Positions 44,116 to 52,834 of a stretch of 64,000 nt of DNA are shown in pieces. The notes beneath the pieces were generated by a model. The model saw nothing but the letters and a program-made list of their open reading frames with translations, was not told the origin of the DNA and did not search any database. Source of the stretch: JAAZAI01 sp050942875 (GTDB lineage Bacteria; Verrucomicrobiota; Kiritimatiellia; RFP12; UBA3636); NCBI GenBank assembly GCA_050942875.1, contig JBMNOD010000009.1, positions 1-64,000 of the forward strand, in the 5' to 3' direction. The translations under genes and the position numbers were made by a program. Within the stretch, counting starts at the first letter, position 1. Each line of letters starts with the position of its first letter.

Positions 44116-45228
44116 CTAGAGCGCGCACAACTGGCGGATGCTCGCCAGATCGATCTGGGTGGCGGAGAGTCCGGGCTCGGGCTTCTGGATGCGCGCGGCG
44201 AGATCCAGCGCGATGTCGAGCGCCTCCGTGCAGTTGCGGATGAACTGGCGGCGGGATTCGTAGGCGTCGTCGGGCGTGCCTTCGGCGCGGAGCATGTGGC
44301 AGTCGTATTCCACGACGCCCTTCCAGCCGATGTCCTGGAGCGTCTTGAACATGAAGGCCGTCTCCTTGAGCCCTTCGGGGCCGACGAGCGGCGGGAAGTC
44401 GTTGTCGAACTGCGCCTTGATCTGCGAGCCGAAGTGCAGGAACTTGAGCTTCTTGAGGCTGCACAGGAAGGCGACGGTCATGGAGGCGTTCATCAGCGCC
44501 ATGCTCTCGTGCTGGAGCAGCTCGGGGTTGACGCCCCAGAAGTCCGGCTTGTCGAGACGGCCGAGGATGAAGCCGACGGCGTGGCCGCTGGTGGGCAGGA
44601 ACATCTGGCCGCGCGGCTCGTTCGGCTTCGGCTCGACGGAGGCGCCGATGTAGTTCTTCATCTTCTTCTCGGCGATGTAGTCCGTGACGTGGTTCAGGCC
44701 GTCGGCCAGCCAGTCGTAGACCTTGGCCCAGTTCGTGGCGGCGGGGACTTCGAAGCCGTCGCGCGCGACCCAGTAGACGTAGTGCCTGGCGCCGAGGAAC
44801 CGGCCCATGCGGAGCGTGCGTTCGACCTTGCGCGCGGCCAGCCTGCGGATTTTGGGGTCGGGGTTGCAGAGGCCGCCGTTTCGGAACAACGGGTTGCCGT
44901 GGAGGCTGCAGGTGGCCGTGTTGACGCCGACGCCCGCGGCGTCGAGAATGGCCTTGATCTCGCGCAGCTTCTGGCAGGCGGCGCTTTTGGGGTCGAGGTC
45001 GTCTTCGAGGTTTTTGGGATCCCACGGGACGAGATCGTCGTCATGAAACGCGGTCATCTCGACGAGTCCCGCCTCGGCGGCTTCGGCGATGAGCCTGGCG
45101 ATTTCGACGGGGTCGAGGCGCTCCATGACGGGGCCGCCGAAGGGGTCGGCAAGGGGGTTCGCGACGCACCAGAAGGGCATCGAGCGGTGGGTGACGCAAC
45201 CTTTGTTGTAGTTCTTCTTGGTTTTCAT
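44116..45228 (-). CDS. xylA: Xylose isomerase
   Basis: 370 residues, TIM-barrel xylose isomerase of the shorter (class I-like) length. The catalytic His/Asp signature is MTAFHDDDLVPWD, and metal-ligand regions appear as ASVEPKPNEPRGQMF (with Glu and Lys-Pro-x-Glu-Pro) and later FHFGSQIKAQFDNDFPP and VEYDCHM. It interconverts D-xylose and D-xylulose. It precedes xylB in the same operon. ATG 45228 is chosen over a start 11 codons upstream because the family sequence begins close to it. The regulator at 60.9 kb resembles E. coli XylR but is 16 kb away, so control by it is only a possibility. Confidence 0.93.
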   Translation of the reverse strand: MKTKKNYNKGCVTHRSMPFWCVANPLADPFGGPVMERLDPVEIARLIAEAAEAGLVEMTAFHDDDLVPWDPKNLEDDLDPKSAACQKLREIKAILDAAGVGVNTATCSLHGNPLFRNGGLCNPDPKIRRLAARKVERTLRMGRFLGARHYVYWVARDGFEVPAATNWAKVYDWLADGLNHVTDYIAEKKMKNYIGASVEPKPNEPRGQMFLPTSGHAVGFILGRLDKPDFWGVNPELLQHESMALMNASMTVAFLCSLKKLKFLHFGSQIKAQFDNDFPPLVGPEGLKETAFMFKTLQDIGWKGVVEYDCHMLRAEGTPDDAYESRRQFIRNCTEALDIALDLAARIQKPEPGLSATQIDLASIRQLCAL

Positions 45229-45373
45229 GGGCGGGGGTCTCTCGGTCTTGTGCGAGTGCAAAAGGACGTCAATGCCCGTACATTTGCAGAGGAGTCAGCG
45301 TGCATTGATCTCTTTCGATGGCATCAAATTAAGGCATCCTACGCTTCAGCGCAAGAAAATTGTGCATAAGTTC

Positions 45374-45402
45374 TTGAAATCGACGACGAAAAGCGGTAAA
45401 TT
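45374..45402 (+). promoter_or_regulatory. Promoter of the aldo/keto reductase gene
   Basis: TTGAAA, 17 bases, TAAATT, ending only 6 bases before the ATG at 45409. Transcription would start at the ATG, so the mRNA should lack a leader; no ribosome site is present. Confidence 0.6.
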
Positions 45403-45408
45403 CTTGGC

Positions 45409-46599
45409 ATGAAGTATAGAAATTTTGGCAAAACGGGCATTCGGGTTTCAGCATTGGGCTTTGGCACCATGCGGCTGCCGCTTGTCGGGAAGGATGAAGC
45501 CGACAAGCGTGTGGACGAGCAGGAGGCCATCGCCATCATTCGGCGTGGGATCGGCAAAGGGATCAACTACGTCGACACCGCCTATGGCTATCATGGCGGT
45601 CATTCGGAGCGGATCGTGGGTCTTGCGCTGCAGGACGGCTGGCGGGAGAAGACGTGCCTGGCCACCAAGTTTCCGTGCTGGGAATGGAAGAAGCCCGGCG
45701 ATTTTGAAAGAATTCTGGATGTTCAGCTTGGCCGTCTTCAGACCGATTGCGTCGATTTCTATTTGTTCCATGCCGTGAACGCCGATTCCTGGCACAACAT
45801 CATCCTCAAGCAAGGACTGCTCGACAAGATGGTCGAAGCCAAGGAGGCGGGCAAGATTCGCCACATCGGCTTTTCCTTCCATGACAATCTTGAGGTTTTC
45901 AAGTCCATCATCGATGCGACGGACATCTGGGAATTCTGCCAGATCCAGCTCAACTATCTCGACACGGAGAACCAGGCCGGCGTCGCCGGCCTTCGCTATG
46001 CCCATGCCAAGGGGCTTGGCGTCATCGCGATGACGCCGCTGAAGGGCGGCAAGCTCGTCGATCTCCCGCCCGAGGCGGCCAAGGTCTTCGAGGGCACCGG
46101 TCGCACCGCCGCCGAGTGGGGGCTGAGCTTCCTGTGGAACATGCCGGAGCTGTCGATGATGCTCAGCGGGATGGGGTCGCGGCAGATGGTGGACGACAAC
46201 ATTGAATACGCCAGCCGATCGGCGCCCGGCATGCTGACGCCCGAGGACGCCTACATCATCGCCCAGGCCCGGCAGGCGTTGCAGGGCACGGATCCCATCC
46301 CTTGCACGTCGTGCGAATACTGCCTGCCGTGTCCGCAGGGCGTCGCGATCCCGTCGAACTTCCGGGCGTTCAACAATCTGTCCAAGGACAAGACGAAGGC
46401 GGAGTGCAAGGCGCTGTACGAGACGTGGGTTCCGATGTTCGGCAAGCAGGCCGACGCCTGCGTGGGGTGCCGCGTGTGCGAGTCGCTTTGTCCGCAGCAA
46501 ATCCCGATCGCCGATCGCATGAAGGACGTCGCGGAGACGTTCAGAAACCTTCAGGTCGAGACCGATGAGGACGATCCGAGCCAAGACGAGGCGACATGA
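45409..46599 (+). CDS. Aldo/keto reductase with C-terminal 4Fe-4S ferredoxin domain
   Basis: 396 residues. Residues 1-290 are an aldo/keto reductase barrel: FGKTGIRVSALGFGTMRLP, then NYVDTAYGYHGGHSE with the catalytic Asp and Tyr, and IRHIGFSFHD. Residues about 300-390 are a ferredoxin-like domain with two cluster motifs, CTSCEYCLPCPQG and CVGCRVCESLCPQ. This fused form is common in strict anaerobes, where it may couple aldehyde or ketone reduction to low-potential carriers; the substrate is unknown. The next gene overlaps by ATGA. The divergent neighbour is xylA. Confidence 0.9.
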   Translation: MKYRNFGKTGIRVSALGFGTMRLPLVGKDEADKRVDEQEAIAIIRRGIGKGINYVDTAYGYHGGHSERIVGLALQDGWREKTCLATKFPCWEWKKPGDFERILDVQLGRLQTDCVDFYLFHAVNADSWHNIILKQGLLDKMVEAKEAGKIRHIGFSFHDNLEVFKSIIDATDIWEFCQIQLNYLDTENQAGVAGLRYAHAKGLGVIAMTPLKGGKLVDLPPEAAKVFEGTGRTAAEWGLSFLWNMPELSMMLSGMGSRQMVDDNIEYASRSAPGMLTPEDAYIIAQARQALQGTDPIPCTSCEYCLPCPQGVAIPSNFRAFNNLSKDKTKAECKALYETWVPMFGKQADACVGCRVCESLCPQQIPIADRMKDVAETFRNLQVETDEDDPSQDEAT

Positions 46600-47561
46600 C
46601 GGATTCGAATGACAGCGTGAAAGAGGGCGGCGCGGCTGCGCCGCGTCGCCGCCGCCGCGGACTGGCGGTTCTTGTCGTTGCGCTTTTGCTCCTGGCCTGG
46701 TTTTCCGGCGTGGTCGGTTGGCTGCTTCGTGGCGGCGCCGTGCGCTGGGCGCCGCGCGAGGGGCGCGACTTCCGGTTGACGTCGATCGGCGTCGAGGCCG
46801 TCGCCGCCCCTGCCACAGGCATGGTGATGCGCGTCAGCGCCCCGCGTCTCGAACGCTTCGCCGCCGAGGCGCTGGGCTGGCGGTCGTGGCTGATTCCGCC
46901 GAAGGCCCTGCCGGAACGCCATTCGGTGGCGGGCGAAGTCCGGATCCGGCTCGCCGACGATGCCGAGCCGACGTGGATGCCGTTTGTGGTCCATGTCGAT
47001 CCGGAGGCAAGGCATCCTTCGCTGCTGGTGCGGATGCCCTCGGACATGCTGAACATCGCGCTCGACTACGAGGGTTCCATCGCGAACAAGAGCAAGCGGC
47101 GGGACTACGCGCTCGGCCATTACAATTTGGTCCACACGCTGCGCTTCGACACGATGACGCTCCATTCGACCTACGACGGACGCCGCCCGGTGACGCACCG
47201 GCGCATCCAAGGCACGGCGACGGGGCTGGTGCGCTTCCGTCTCGAGGAGAATTGGTTCGATCTGCGGACCACTGCGCGCGTCAGGCGGATGGAGCTGCGT
47301 TGCGACCTCGACTTCAAAAAGTACATGGACGGCCTGGCGCTTTCCTACAAGGTCACGCTGCCACGGCTCGAAGCGGACATCAACAACCTCGCGCCGATGT
47401 TCGAACGCAGGCCCACGGAAGCCATCCGCCAGGCGCTGGAGAAGTCGCTGGCTCGTCCGAAGAACCTCGAACGCCTGGCGCGCAAGCGCCTCCCGCTCTA
47501 CCTTCCGCTCGACTTCGATCTCGACATCGAGGTTTTCGAAAGCCCGCGTCAAAAACGTTGA
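46596..47561 (+). CDS. Membrane-anchored hypothetical protein
   Basis: 321 residues, no family recognised. Residues about 1-22 are cytoplasmic and basic (PRRRRRG), residues 23-44 are one transmembrane helix (LAVLVVALLLLAWFSGVVGWLL), and the remaining 275 residues would be periplasmic, with beta-strand-rich pattern (YDGRRPVTHRRIQGTATGLV, then RFRLEENWFDLRT). An N-in single-pass topology follows from the positive-inside rule. It overlaps the aldo/keto reductase by 4 bases and precedes the GH95-like gene by 9, so all three are probably one transcript. Confidence 0.7.
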   Translation: MTDSNDSVKEGGAAAPRRRRRGLAVLVVALLLLAWFSGVVGWLLRGGAVRWAPREGRDFRLTSIGVEAVAAPATGMVMRVSAPRLERFAAEALGWRSWLIPPKALPERHSVAGEVRIRLADDAEPTWMPFVVHVDPEARHPSLLVRMPSDMLNIALDYEGSIANKSKRRDYALGHYNLVHTLRFDTMTLHSTYDGRRPVTHRRIQGTATGLVRFRLEENWFDLRTTARVRRMELRCDLDFKKYMDGLALSYKVTLPRLEADINNLAPMFERRPTEAIRQALEKSLARPKNLERLARKRLPLYLPLDFDLDIEVFESPRQKR

Positions 47562-47570
47562 GAGAAGCTT

Positions 47571-49838
47571 ATGAAAACAACAAAAGCCGCTTCCTCCCTC
47601 CCGAAGTCCAATGCGTCCGCGTCCAGCCGCCTTGTCGGTCCGGACTGGCGCTTTCCGCTTGAACGTCCGCACCTGGGCGCCTTGCTCGGCAATGCCGATG
47701 TGGGCGCGATGGTGTGGGGCGAGGGGCGGCTCCTGCGCATCACGCTCGGGCGTCCCGATGTCTGGGACCATTCGGGCGGCTCCGGCTTCTCTGCCGAGCA
47801 GACCTACTCGAACATCCGCGCCACGCTTGAAAGCGGCGATGCGGATCGCCTGAAGGCGCTCTTCCCAGTCACCGAGACGCGCCCGACCGTCGTCCCGTTG
47901 GGACGCATGGAGTTCGACCTTGGCGCGGGCGCCCGCCTTGACACGGCCGCGCTCGACATCGCCGCCGGCGTACTCGCCATCGGCGTGTCGAAGGGGCGGC
48001 GCGAACGGGTCGTCCGGGTGGTCATGGACGTCGAGACCGGGGCGCTCCACATCGCCTGGCCGGACGGACTGAAGCCGGTTGCCGCCTGCGTGCCGGCGTG
48101 GGATGGCTTGCGCGCCGATTTCGACCGCCGCGGCTTCCTGCCGCCGACGCGCTTCGAGGCCGCCGACTTCGGGGGCTGGGTGCAGACCCTGCCACGCGAT
48201 CCGGCGGTCGTCTGCGCGTGGACGACGCAGGGCGGTGAATCGGCGCTCGTCGTCTTCCGGACGGAGACGGTCGAGGACGACGACGTTTTCGCCGAGGCCG
48301 CCGTGGCGCTGGCCGATGCGTCGGCGCGCGGCTTCGCCCGCACCGTCCGTGCGGCGGCGGCCTGGTGGAAGGCCTATTGGCGGGAGGCGCCCGCGCTCGA
48401 CCTCCCCAATCCCACGCTCCAGCGTCTCCACGACTACGGGATGTACAAGTTCGCCTGCGCCACGCGTCCCGGCGCCACGCCCTGCACGCTCCAGGGGCCG
48501 TGGGTGGAGGACTACCAGTTCCCGCCATGGTCGAACGACTACCACTTCAACATCAACGTCCAGATGTGCTATTGGCCCGCCTATCATGGCAACCGCCTCG
48601 AGCACTTGCGCCCGCTCTTCGACATGATTCTCCGCTGGCTTCCCCAACTTCGCGAAAACGCCCGCATTTTCATCGGCGTCGAGGATGGCGTCATGCTCCC
48701 GCATTCGGTTGACGACCGCTGCCGTTGCATGGGCAACTTCTGGACCGGCATGATGGATCATGGCTGCACGATGTGGATTGCCGAGATGATGTTTCGCCAT
48801 GTGCGGTACAGCGGCGATCGCAAGTTTCTGCGCACGGCCGCCTATCCCTTCATGTGCGGCGCGATGGCCGTCTTCGCCGCCATGCTCGAAACGACGCCCG
48901 ACGGCGCGCTTGCGCTGCCGGTGGGCATTTCGCCGGAGTTTCGCGGCGCAGATCCCGACGCCTGGGGTCGCAACCCGAGCTTCCAGCTCGCGTGCGCCCA
49001 TCGCCTCGCCGAGGACATCCAGGCGGCCGCCGAGCTGCTCGGCGAAACGCCGCCGCCGATTTGCGCGGAAATTCTCGACAAACTCCCCAAGGCGGCGCTT
49101 GAGCCCGAAGGCCGCACGTCCGTCATTGCGCTTTGGGAAGGTCTCAAGCTCCACGAGTCGCATCGCCACCATTCGCACCTTGCGGCGATCGCGCCGTTCG
49201 ACACCATCGACTGTGAATCGCCTGAATGGGCGGAGATCGTCGAGGCGTCGCTCGCCAATTGGATTTTCCACGGGCCCGGCCTCTGGTCGGGCTGGTGCGT
49301 GCCGTGGGCGTCGATGCTTCACACGCGCGTGGGCAACGCCGAGATGGCCGAGATGTGGCTTGAGATTTGGGAACGCTTCTTCACCAACCGGGGACACGGC
49401 ACGCTCCACGACGCCGATGCCGCCGGCATCAGCCTGTTGGGCATGAAGGCTGTCGGATCGCGCATGCCGCCACGTCTTGAGATCATGCAGCTTGATGGCG
49501 GCATGGGCTGTGTGGCGGCCATCCACGAGATGCTGCTCCATGATCGGCGCGGCGTCAACCACCTCTTCCGCGGCGCCCCGGCACGCTGGGACGACGTCGG
49601 CTTCAGCGGCCTGCTCGCGTCAGGGGCGGTGCTTGTCAGCGCCACCCGCCGCCGTGGCAGGGTCCAGACCGTGACCCTGGAGGCGAAGGCGGCAACGACG
49701 TTCCGGCTCGCCAATCCGTTTGGGACGGACACGTACCGCATTCGCCGCGGCGCTGCCGCCGGCGTCAGGCGTTCGGTTCCTGAAGATGGTGTGATCGTGG
49801 TCAAGCTCAAGAAAGGCGAGCGGGCGAGATTGGGGTGA
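47571..49838 (+). CDS. GH95-like glycoside hydrolase
   Basis: 755 residues. An N-terminal beta-sandwich (about 20-240) precedes an (alpha/alpha)6 barrel with GH95 hallmarks: PCTLQGPWVEDYQFPPWSND leading into YHFNINVQMCYWPAYHGN, and HESHRHHSHLAAIAPFDTI later. A C-terminal beta domain follows (FSGLLASGAVLVSATRRRG). GH95 enzymes are inverting alpha-L-fucosidases or alpha-L-galactosidases. No signal peptide is visible (MKTTKAASSLPKSNAS), so it seems intracellular, unlike most GH95 enzymes. Specificity for fucose is not decided by sequence, but GDP-fucose synthesis genes at 62 kb make fucose metabolism a sensible context. Confidence 0.8.
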   Translation: MKTTKAASSLPKSNASASSRLVGPDWRFPLERPHLGALLGNADVGAMVWGEGRLLRITLGRPDVWDHSGGSGFSAEQTYSNIRATLESGDADRLKALFPVTETRPTVVPLGRMEFDLGAGARLDTAALDIAAGVLAIGVSKGRRERVVRVVMDVETGALHIAWPDGLKPVAACVPAWDGLRADFDRRGFLPPTRFEAADFGGWVQTLPRDPAVVCAWTTQGGESALVVFRTETVEDDDVFAEAAVALADASARGFARTVRAAAAWWKAYWREAPALDLPNPTLQRLHDYGMYKFACATRPGATPCTLQGPWVEDYQFPPWSNDYHFNINVQMCYWPAYHGNRLEHLRPLFDMILRWLPQLRENARIFIGVEDGVMLPHSVDDRCRCMGNFWTGMMDHGCTMWIAEMMFRHVRYSGDRKFLRTAAYPFMCGAMAVFAAMLETTPDGALALPVGISPEFRGADPDAWGRNPSFQLACAHRLAEDIQAAAELLGETPPPICAEILDKLPKAALEPEGRTSVIALWEGLKLHESHRHHSHLAAIAPFDTIDCESPEWAEIVEASLANWIFHGPGLWSGWCVPWASMLHTRVGNAEMAEMWLEIWERFFTNRGHGTLHDADAAGISLLGMKAVGSRMPPRLEIMQLDGGMGCVAAIHEMLLHDRRGVNHLFRGAPARWDDVGFSGLLASGAVLVSATRRRGRVQTVTLEAKAATTFRLANPFGTDTYRIRRGAAAGVRRSVPEDGVIVVKLKKGERARLG

Positions 49839-49964
49839 GCGCCAGGACCATGCGCCGAAACCGTCCTCCTCCGCGCTGGCGACGATGACGCGCCTCGTGC
49901 TCTGGCATAAAAAAAGAAGACCCCACTCGGCGAAGCCGCATCAGCCCTTTTCTGTGTGTTGGCT

Positions 49965-49993
49965 TTGACAGGCGGGCGGCGCTCTGCTAGACT
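49965..49993 (+). promoter_or_regulatory. Promoter of the phosphoglycerate mutase-galE operon
   Basis: TTGACA, 17 bases, TAGACT, ending 8 bases before the ATG at 50002. A consensus -35 and a good -10 at ideal spacing; the transcript would be leaderless or nearly so. Confidence 0.65.
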
Positions 49994-50001
49994 TTCCACG
50001 C

Positions 50002-51237
50002 ATGAATCAACCACGGAAAACCATCATCTTCCTGGCCGATGGCATGGCGGACGAGCCTGTCGCCGAAATCGGGGGGAAGACACCGCTCCAGGCCGCCAGG
50101 ACGCCGGGCATGGACTTCATCGCCCGGAACGGGCGTTCCGGGACGTTGCTGACGCTCCCGGAGGGCTTCCCGACGTCGAGCGACGTCGCCAACATGTCCG
50201 TGCTGGGCTGCGATCTGAAGACCGAGTTCTGCGGGCGCGCCGTGCTCGAGGCGATGAGCCAGGGCATTGCGCTGGGGCCGCACGACGTGGCGTTTCGCTG
50301 CAACCTGGTGACGATTGGCGACGACGGGCGTTTGCTGGACTACTCCGGCGGCCACATTTCCCAGGCGGCGGCGACGGAGCTGATCGAATACTTGAACGAG
50401 CACCTGGCCACGGAGCGGATTCGCTTCCATCCCGGCGTGAGCTATCGCAACCTGCTCATTCTTTCCGGCGCGGAGTTTTCGCCCAAGGTGCATTGCGAAA
50501 AGCCGGACGACCACCCCGGCGGCGCCGTGGCGGACTTCCTGCCTCGGCTGGCGTCGGGCGCGGAGGAGGGGCGGGCGACGCTGGACGTCATCCTCGACGT
50601 GATGGCGCGGGCGGCGGAGCTTCTGCCGAAGGCGCCGGCCAACGTCCGCGCGGTCGCGGAAGGGCGCAAGCCCGCGAACGGCATCTGGCTGTGGAGCCCC
50701 GGGCGCGCCGGTTCGATGCGCACGCTGGCGCAGCGCCACGGCATCACGGGGGCGGTGATTTCGGCCGTGGACGTCGTCAACGGCCTGGGGCGCAGCCTCG
50801 GGATGGACGTGGTCAAGGTGCCGGGCGCCACGGGCTACATCGACACGAACTACGAAGGCAAGGCCGCGGCGGCGATCAAGGCGATCCAGACGCACGATCT
50901 CGTGTACCTCCATGTCGAGGCGATCGACGAGGTGTCGCACCATCGCGATCTGGCGCTCAAGATCCAGGCGATCGAGGATTTCGATTCGAAGATCGTCTGT
51001 CCGGTGCTGCGCGCCTGCGGCGATGGCGTCACGCATGCCGTGCTGCCGGACCATCCGGTGCCGATCTCGATGGGGCGGCACACGCGCACGCCGGTTCCGG
51101 TGGCGGTCTGCGGGCCGGGGTTCGAGCCGGACGACGTGCAGGCCTTCGACGAGCTCGCGGCGCCGCGCGGCGCGCTGGGCGCGCTTTTCGGCGCAGAATT
51201 CATGCAGTTGCTCTACCCAGGAGACGAATCCAAATGA
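50002..51237 (+). CDS. ApgM-type cofactor-independent phosphoglycerate mutase family protein
   Basis: 411 residues of the archaeal-type phosphoglycerate mutase branch of the alkaline-phosphatase superfamily. Metal site residues lie in IIFLADGMADEP, the phosphorylated Ser is in FPTSSDVANMSVLGCD, and other ligands lie in VHCEKPDDHPGG, HVEAIDEVSHHRD and GRHTRTPVPVAV. Bacterial members of this branch also include proteins proposed to act as homoserine kinases, so glycolytic 3-/2-phosphoglycerate interconversion and homoserine phosphorylation both remain open. ATGA overlap couples it to galE. Confidence 0.82.
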   Translation: MNQPRKTIIFLADGMADEPVAEIGGKTPLQAARTPGMDFIARNGRSGTLLTLPEGFPTSSDVANMSVLGCDLKTEFCGRAVLEAMSQGIALGPHDVAFRCNLVTIGDDGRLLDYSGGHISQAAATELIEYLNEHLATERIRFHPGVSYRNLLILSGAEFSPKVHCEKPDDHPGGAVADFLPRLASGAEEGRATLDVILDVMARAAELLPKAPANVRAVAEGRKPANGIWLWSPGRAGSMRTLAQRHGITGAVISAVDVVNGLGRSLGMDVVKVPGATGYIDTNYEGKAAAAIKAIQTHDLVYLHVEAIDEVSHHRDLALKIQAIEDFDSKIVCPVLRACGDGVTHAVLPDHPVPISMGRHTRTPVPVAVCGPGFEPDDVQAFDELAAPRGALGALFGAEFMQLLYPGDESK

Positions 51238-52247
51238 ACATTCTCGTTACCGGCGGCGCCGGCTACATCGGCAGCCATACCTGCGTCGAGGCCATCCAGG
51301 CGGGCCATTCGGTCACGGTCTTCGACAATCTCTGCAACTCCTCTTCGGAGCCGCTGAACCGCGTCGAGACCATCACGGGCGTGCGCCCGGCGTTCATCGA
51401 GGCGGATCTGCTCGACCGCGCCGCCGTGAAGGCGGCGTTCGACGCGACGCCGTTCGACGCGGTGATCCACTTCGCGGGTCTGAAGGCGGTCGGCGAGTCG
51501 GTCGCCAAGCCCTGGGAGTACTACAACAACAATCTGGTCGGGTCGCTGAACCTCTTTGCCGAGATGCGCGACCACGGCGTGTTCAACCTCGTCTTCAGCT
51601 CGTCGGCCACGGTCTACGGGAATCCCGGGAAGGTGCCGATCCCCGAGGACGCCCCGCTGTCGGCGATCAATCCCTATGGCAAGACGAAGCTGTGGATCGA
51701 GGAGATGCTGCGCGACCTGGCGGCGGCGGATCCGCGCTGGCACATCGTGCTGCTGCGCTACTTCAATCCGGTGGGGGCGCACGAGAGCGGCCTGATCGGC
51801 GAGGATCCCGGCGGCATTCCGAACAACCTCATGCCCTACATCACGCAGGTGGCGGTGGGGCGGCTGAAGGAACTGAGCGTCTTCGGCGACGACTATCCCA
51901 CGCGGGACGGCACGTGCATCCGCGACTACATCCACGTCTGCGACCTGGCCGAGGGGCATGTCCATGCGCTGGCTTCGATCGGCAAGCTCCAGGGCTGCAC
52001 GCCGATCAATCTGGGAACGGGCAATGGTTTCACCGTCCTCGAGCTGGTGCATGCCTTCGAGAAGGCGATCGGACGTCCGCTGCCCCATCGCATCGCGGGT
52101 CGCCGGGCGGGCGACGCGGCGGCCTCGTATGCCGACGCCTCGCGCGCGGAGGCGCTGCTGGGCTGGAAGGCGAAGCGCGGCATCGACGACATTTGCCGCG
52201 ACGCATGGAACTGGCAGTCGAAGAATCCGAGAGGCTACCGTCCCTAA
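51234..52247 (+). CDS. galE: UDP-glucose 4-epimerase
   Basis: 337 residues, extended short-chain dehydrogenase, normal GalE length. NAD-binding Rossmann motif ILVTGGAGYIGSH at the start, catalytic Ser region FSSSATVYGNP, and YGKTK with the catalytic Tyr and Lys. RYFNPVGAHESGLIGEDPGG is characteristic of GalE. It interconverts UDP-glucose and UDP-galactose, completing the Leloir route with galK at 21.4 kb, and can also supply UDP-galactose for surface glycans. The gene ends in a 4-base overlap with convergent hisB. Confidence 0.96.
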   Translation: MNILVTGGAGYIGSHTCVEAIQAGHSVTVFDNLCNSSSEPLNRVETITGVRPAFIEADLLDRAAVKAAFDATPFDAVIHFAGLKAVGESVAKPWEYYNNNLVGSLNLFAEMRDHGVFNLVFSSSATVYGNPGKVPIPEDAPLSAINPYGKTKLWIEEMLRDLAAADPRWHIVLLRYFNPVGAHESGLIGEDPGGIPNNLMPYITQVAVGRLKELSVFGDDYPTRDGTCIRDYIHVCDLAEGHVHALASIGKLQGCTPINLGTGNGFTVLELVHAFEKAIGRPLPHRIAGRRAGDAAASYADASRAEALLGWKAKRGIDDICRDAWNWQSKNPRGYRP

Positions 52248-52834
52248 AGCACGCCTTTGCTTGAGGGGATGGCGCCGTCGCGCGGGTCGCGTTCGATGGC
52301 GGCGCGCAAGGCGCGGGCGAAGCCCTTGAACACGCCTTCGATGGCGTGGTGCGCTTCGTTGCCTTCGACGCGGATGTGGAGGTTCATGCGCGCATTGACG
52401 CAGACGGCGCGGAAGAACTCCTCGAAGAGCCCGGTGTCGAAGTCGCGGACGAACGACGACTTGACGCCGTTGGCGTAGGCGAGGAAGGGGCGTCCGCCGA
52501 GGTCGAGGGCGACCTGGGCCAGCGATTCGTCCATGGGCAGCAGGAAGAAGCCGTAGCGCCGGATGCCGCGGCGTTCGCCGAGCGCCTCGTCGAGCGCCGA
52601 CCCGAACGCCAGGCCGACGTCTTCGACCGTGTGGTGGTAGTCCACCTCGGTGTCGCCTTTGCATTCGACGTCGAGGTTGATGAGCGAGTGGCGGGAGAGC
52701 AGCGTGAGCATGTGGTCGAGGAAGCCGATCCCGGTGCTGACTGTCGAGACGCCGGCGCCGTCGAGGTCCAGCGAAAGCCGGATGGCGGTTTCTTTTGTCT
52801 TGCGGGTGATGGATGCGGTTCTGCTTGCGTTCAT
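52244..52834 (-). CDS. hisB: Imidazoleglycerol-phosphate dehydratase
   Basis: 196 residues, monofunctional HisB. The manganese-site motifs are complete: GIGFLDHMLTLLSRHS, DYHHTVEDVGLAFG with the HHTxED signature, and later HIRVEGNEAHHAIEGVFKGF. It carries out the sixth step of histidine synthesis. ATG 52834 directly follows the stop of hisC (TAG then ATG), so the two are translationally linked. The rest of the his pathway is not in the window. Confidence 0.96.
   Translation of the reverse strand: MNASRTASITRKTKETAIRLSLDLDGAGVSTVSTGIGFLDHMLTLLSRHSLINLDVECKGDTEVDYHHTVEDVGLAFGSALDEALGERRGIRRYGFFLLPMDESLAQVALDLGGRPFLAYANGVKSSFVRDFDTGLFEEFFRAVCVNARMNLHIRVEGNEAHHAIEGVFKGFARALRAAIERDPRDGAIPSSKGVL

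Noticed and set aside
42632..45025. A xylulokinase with a 300-residue N-terminal extension
   Set aside because: The extension is a shadow of xylA. Xylulokinase begins at 44104 with an ATP-binding motif and a ribosome site.
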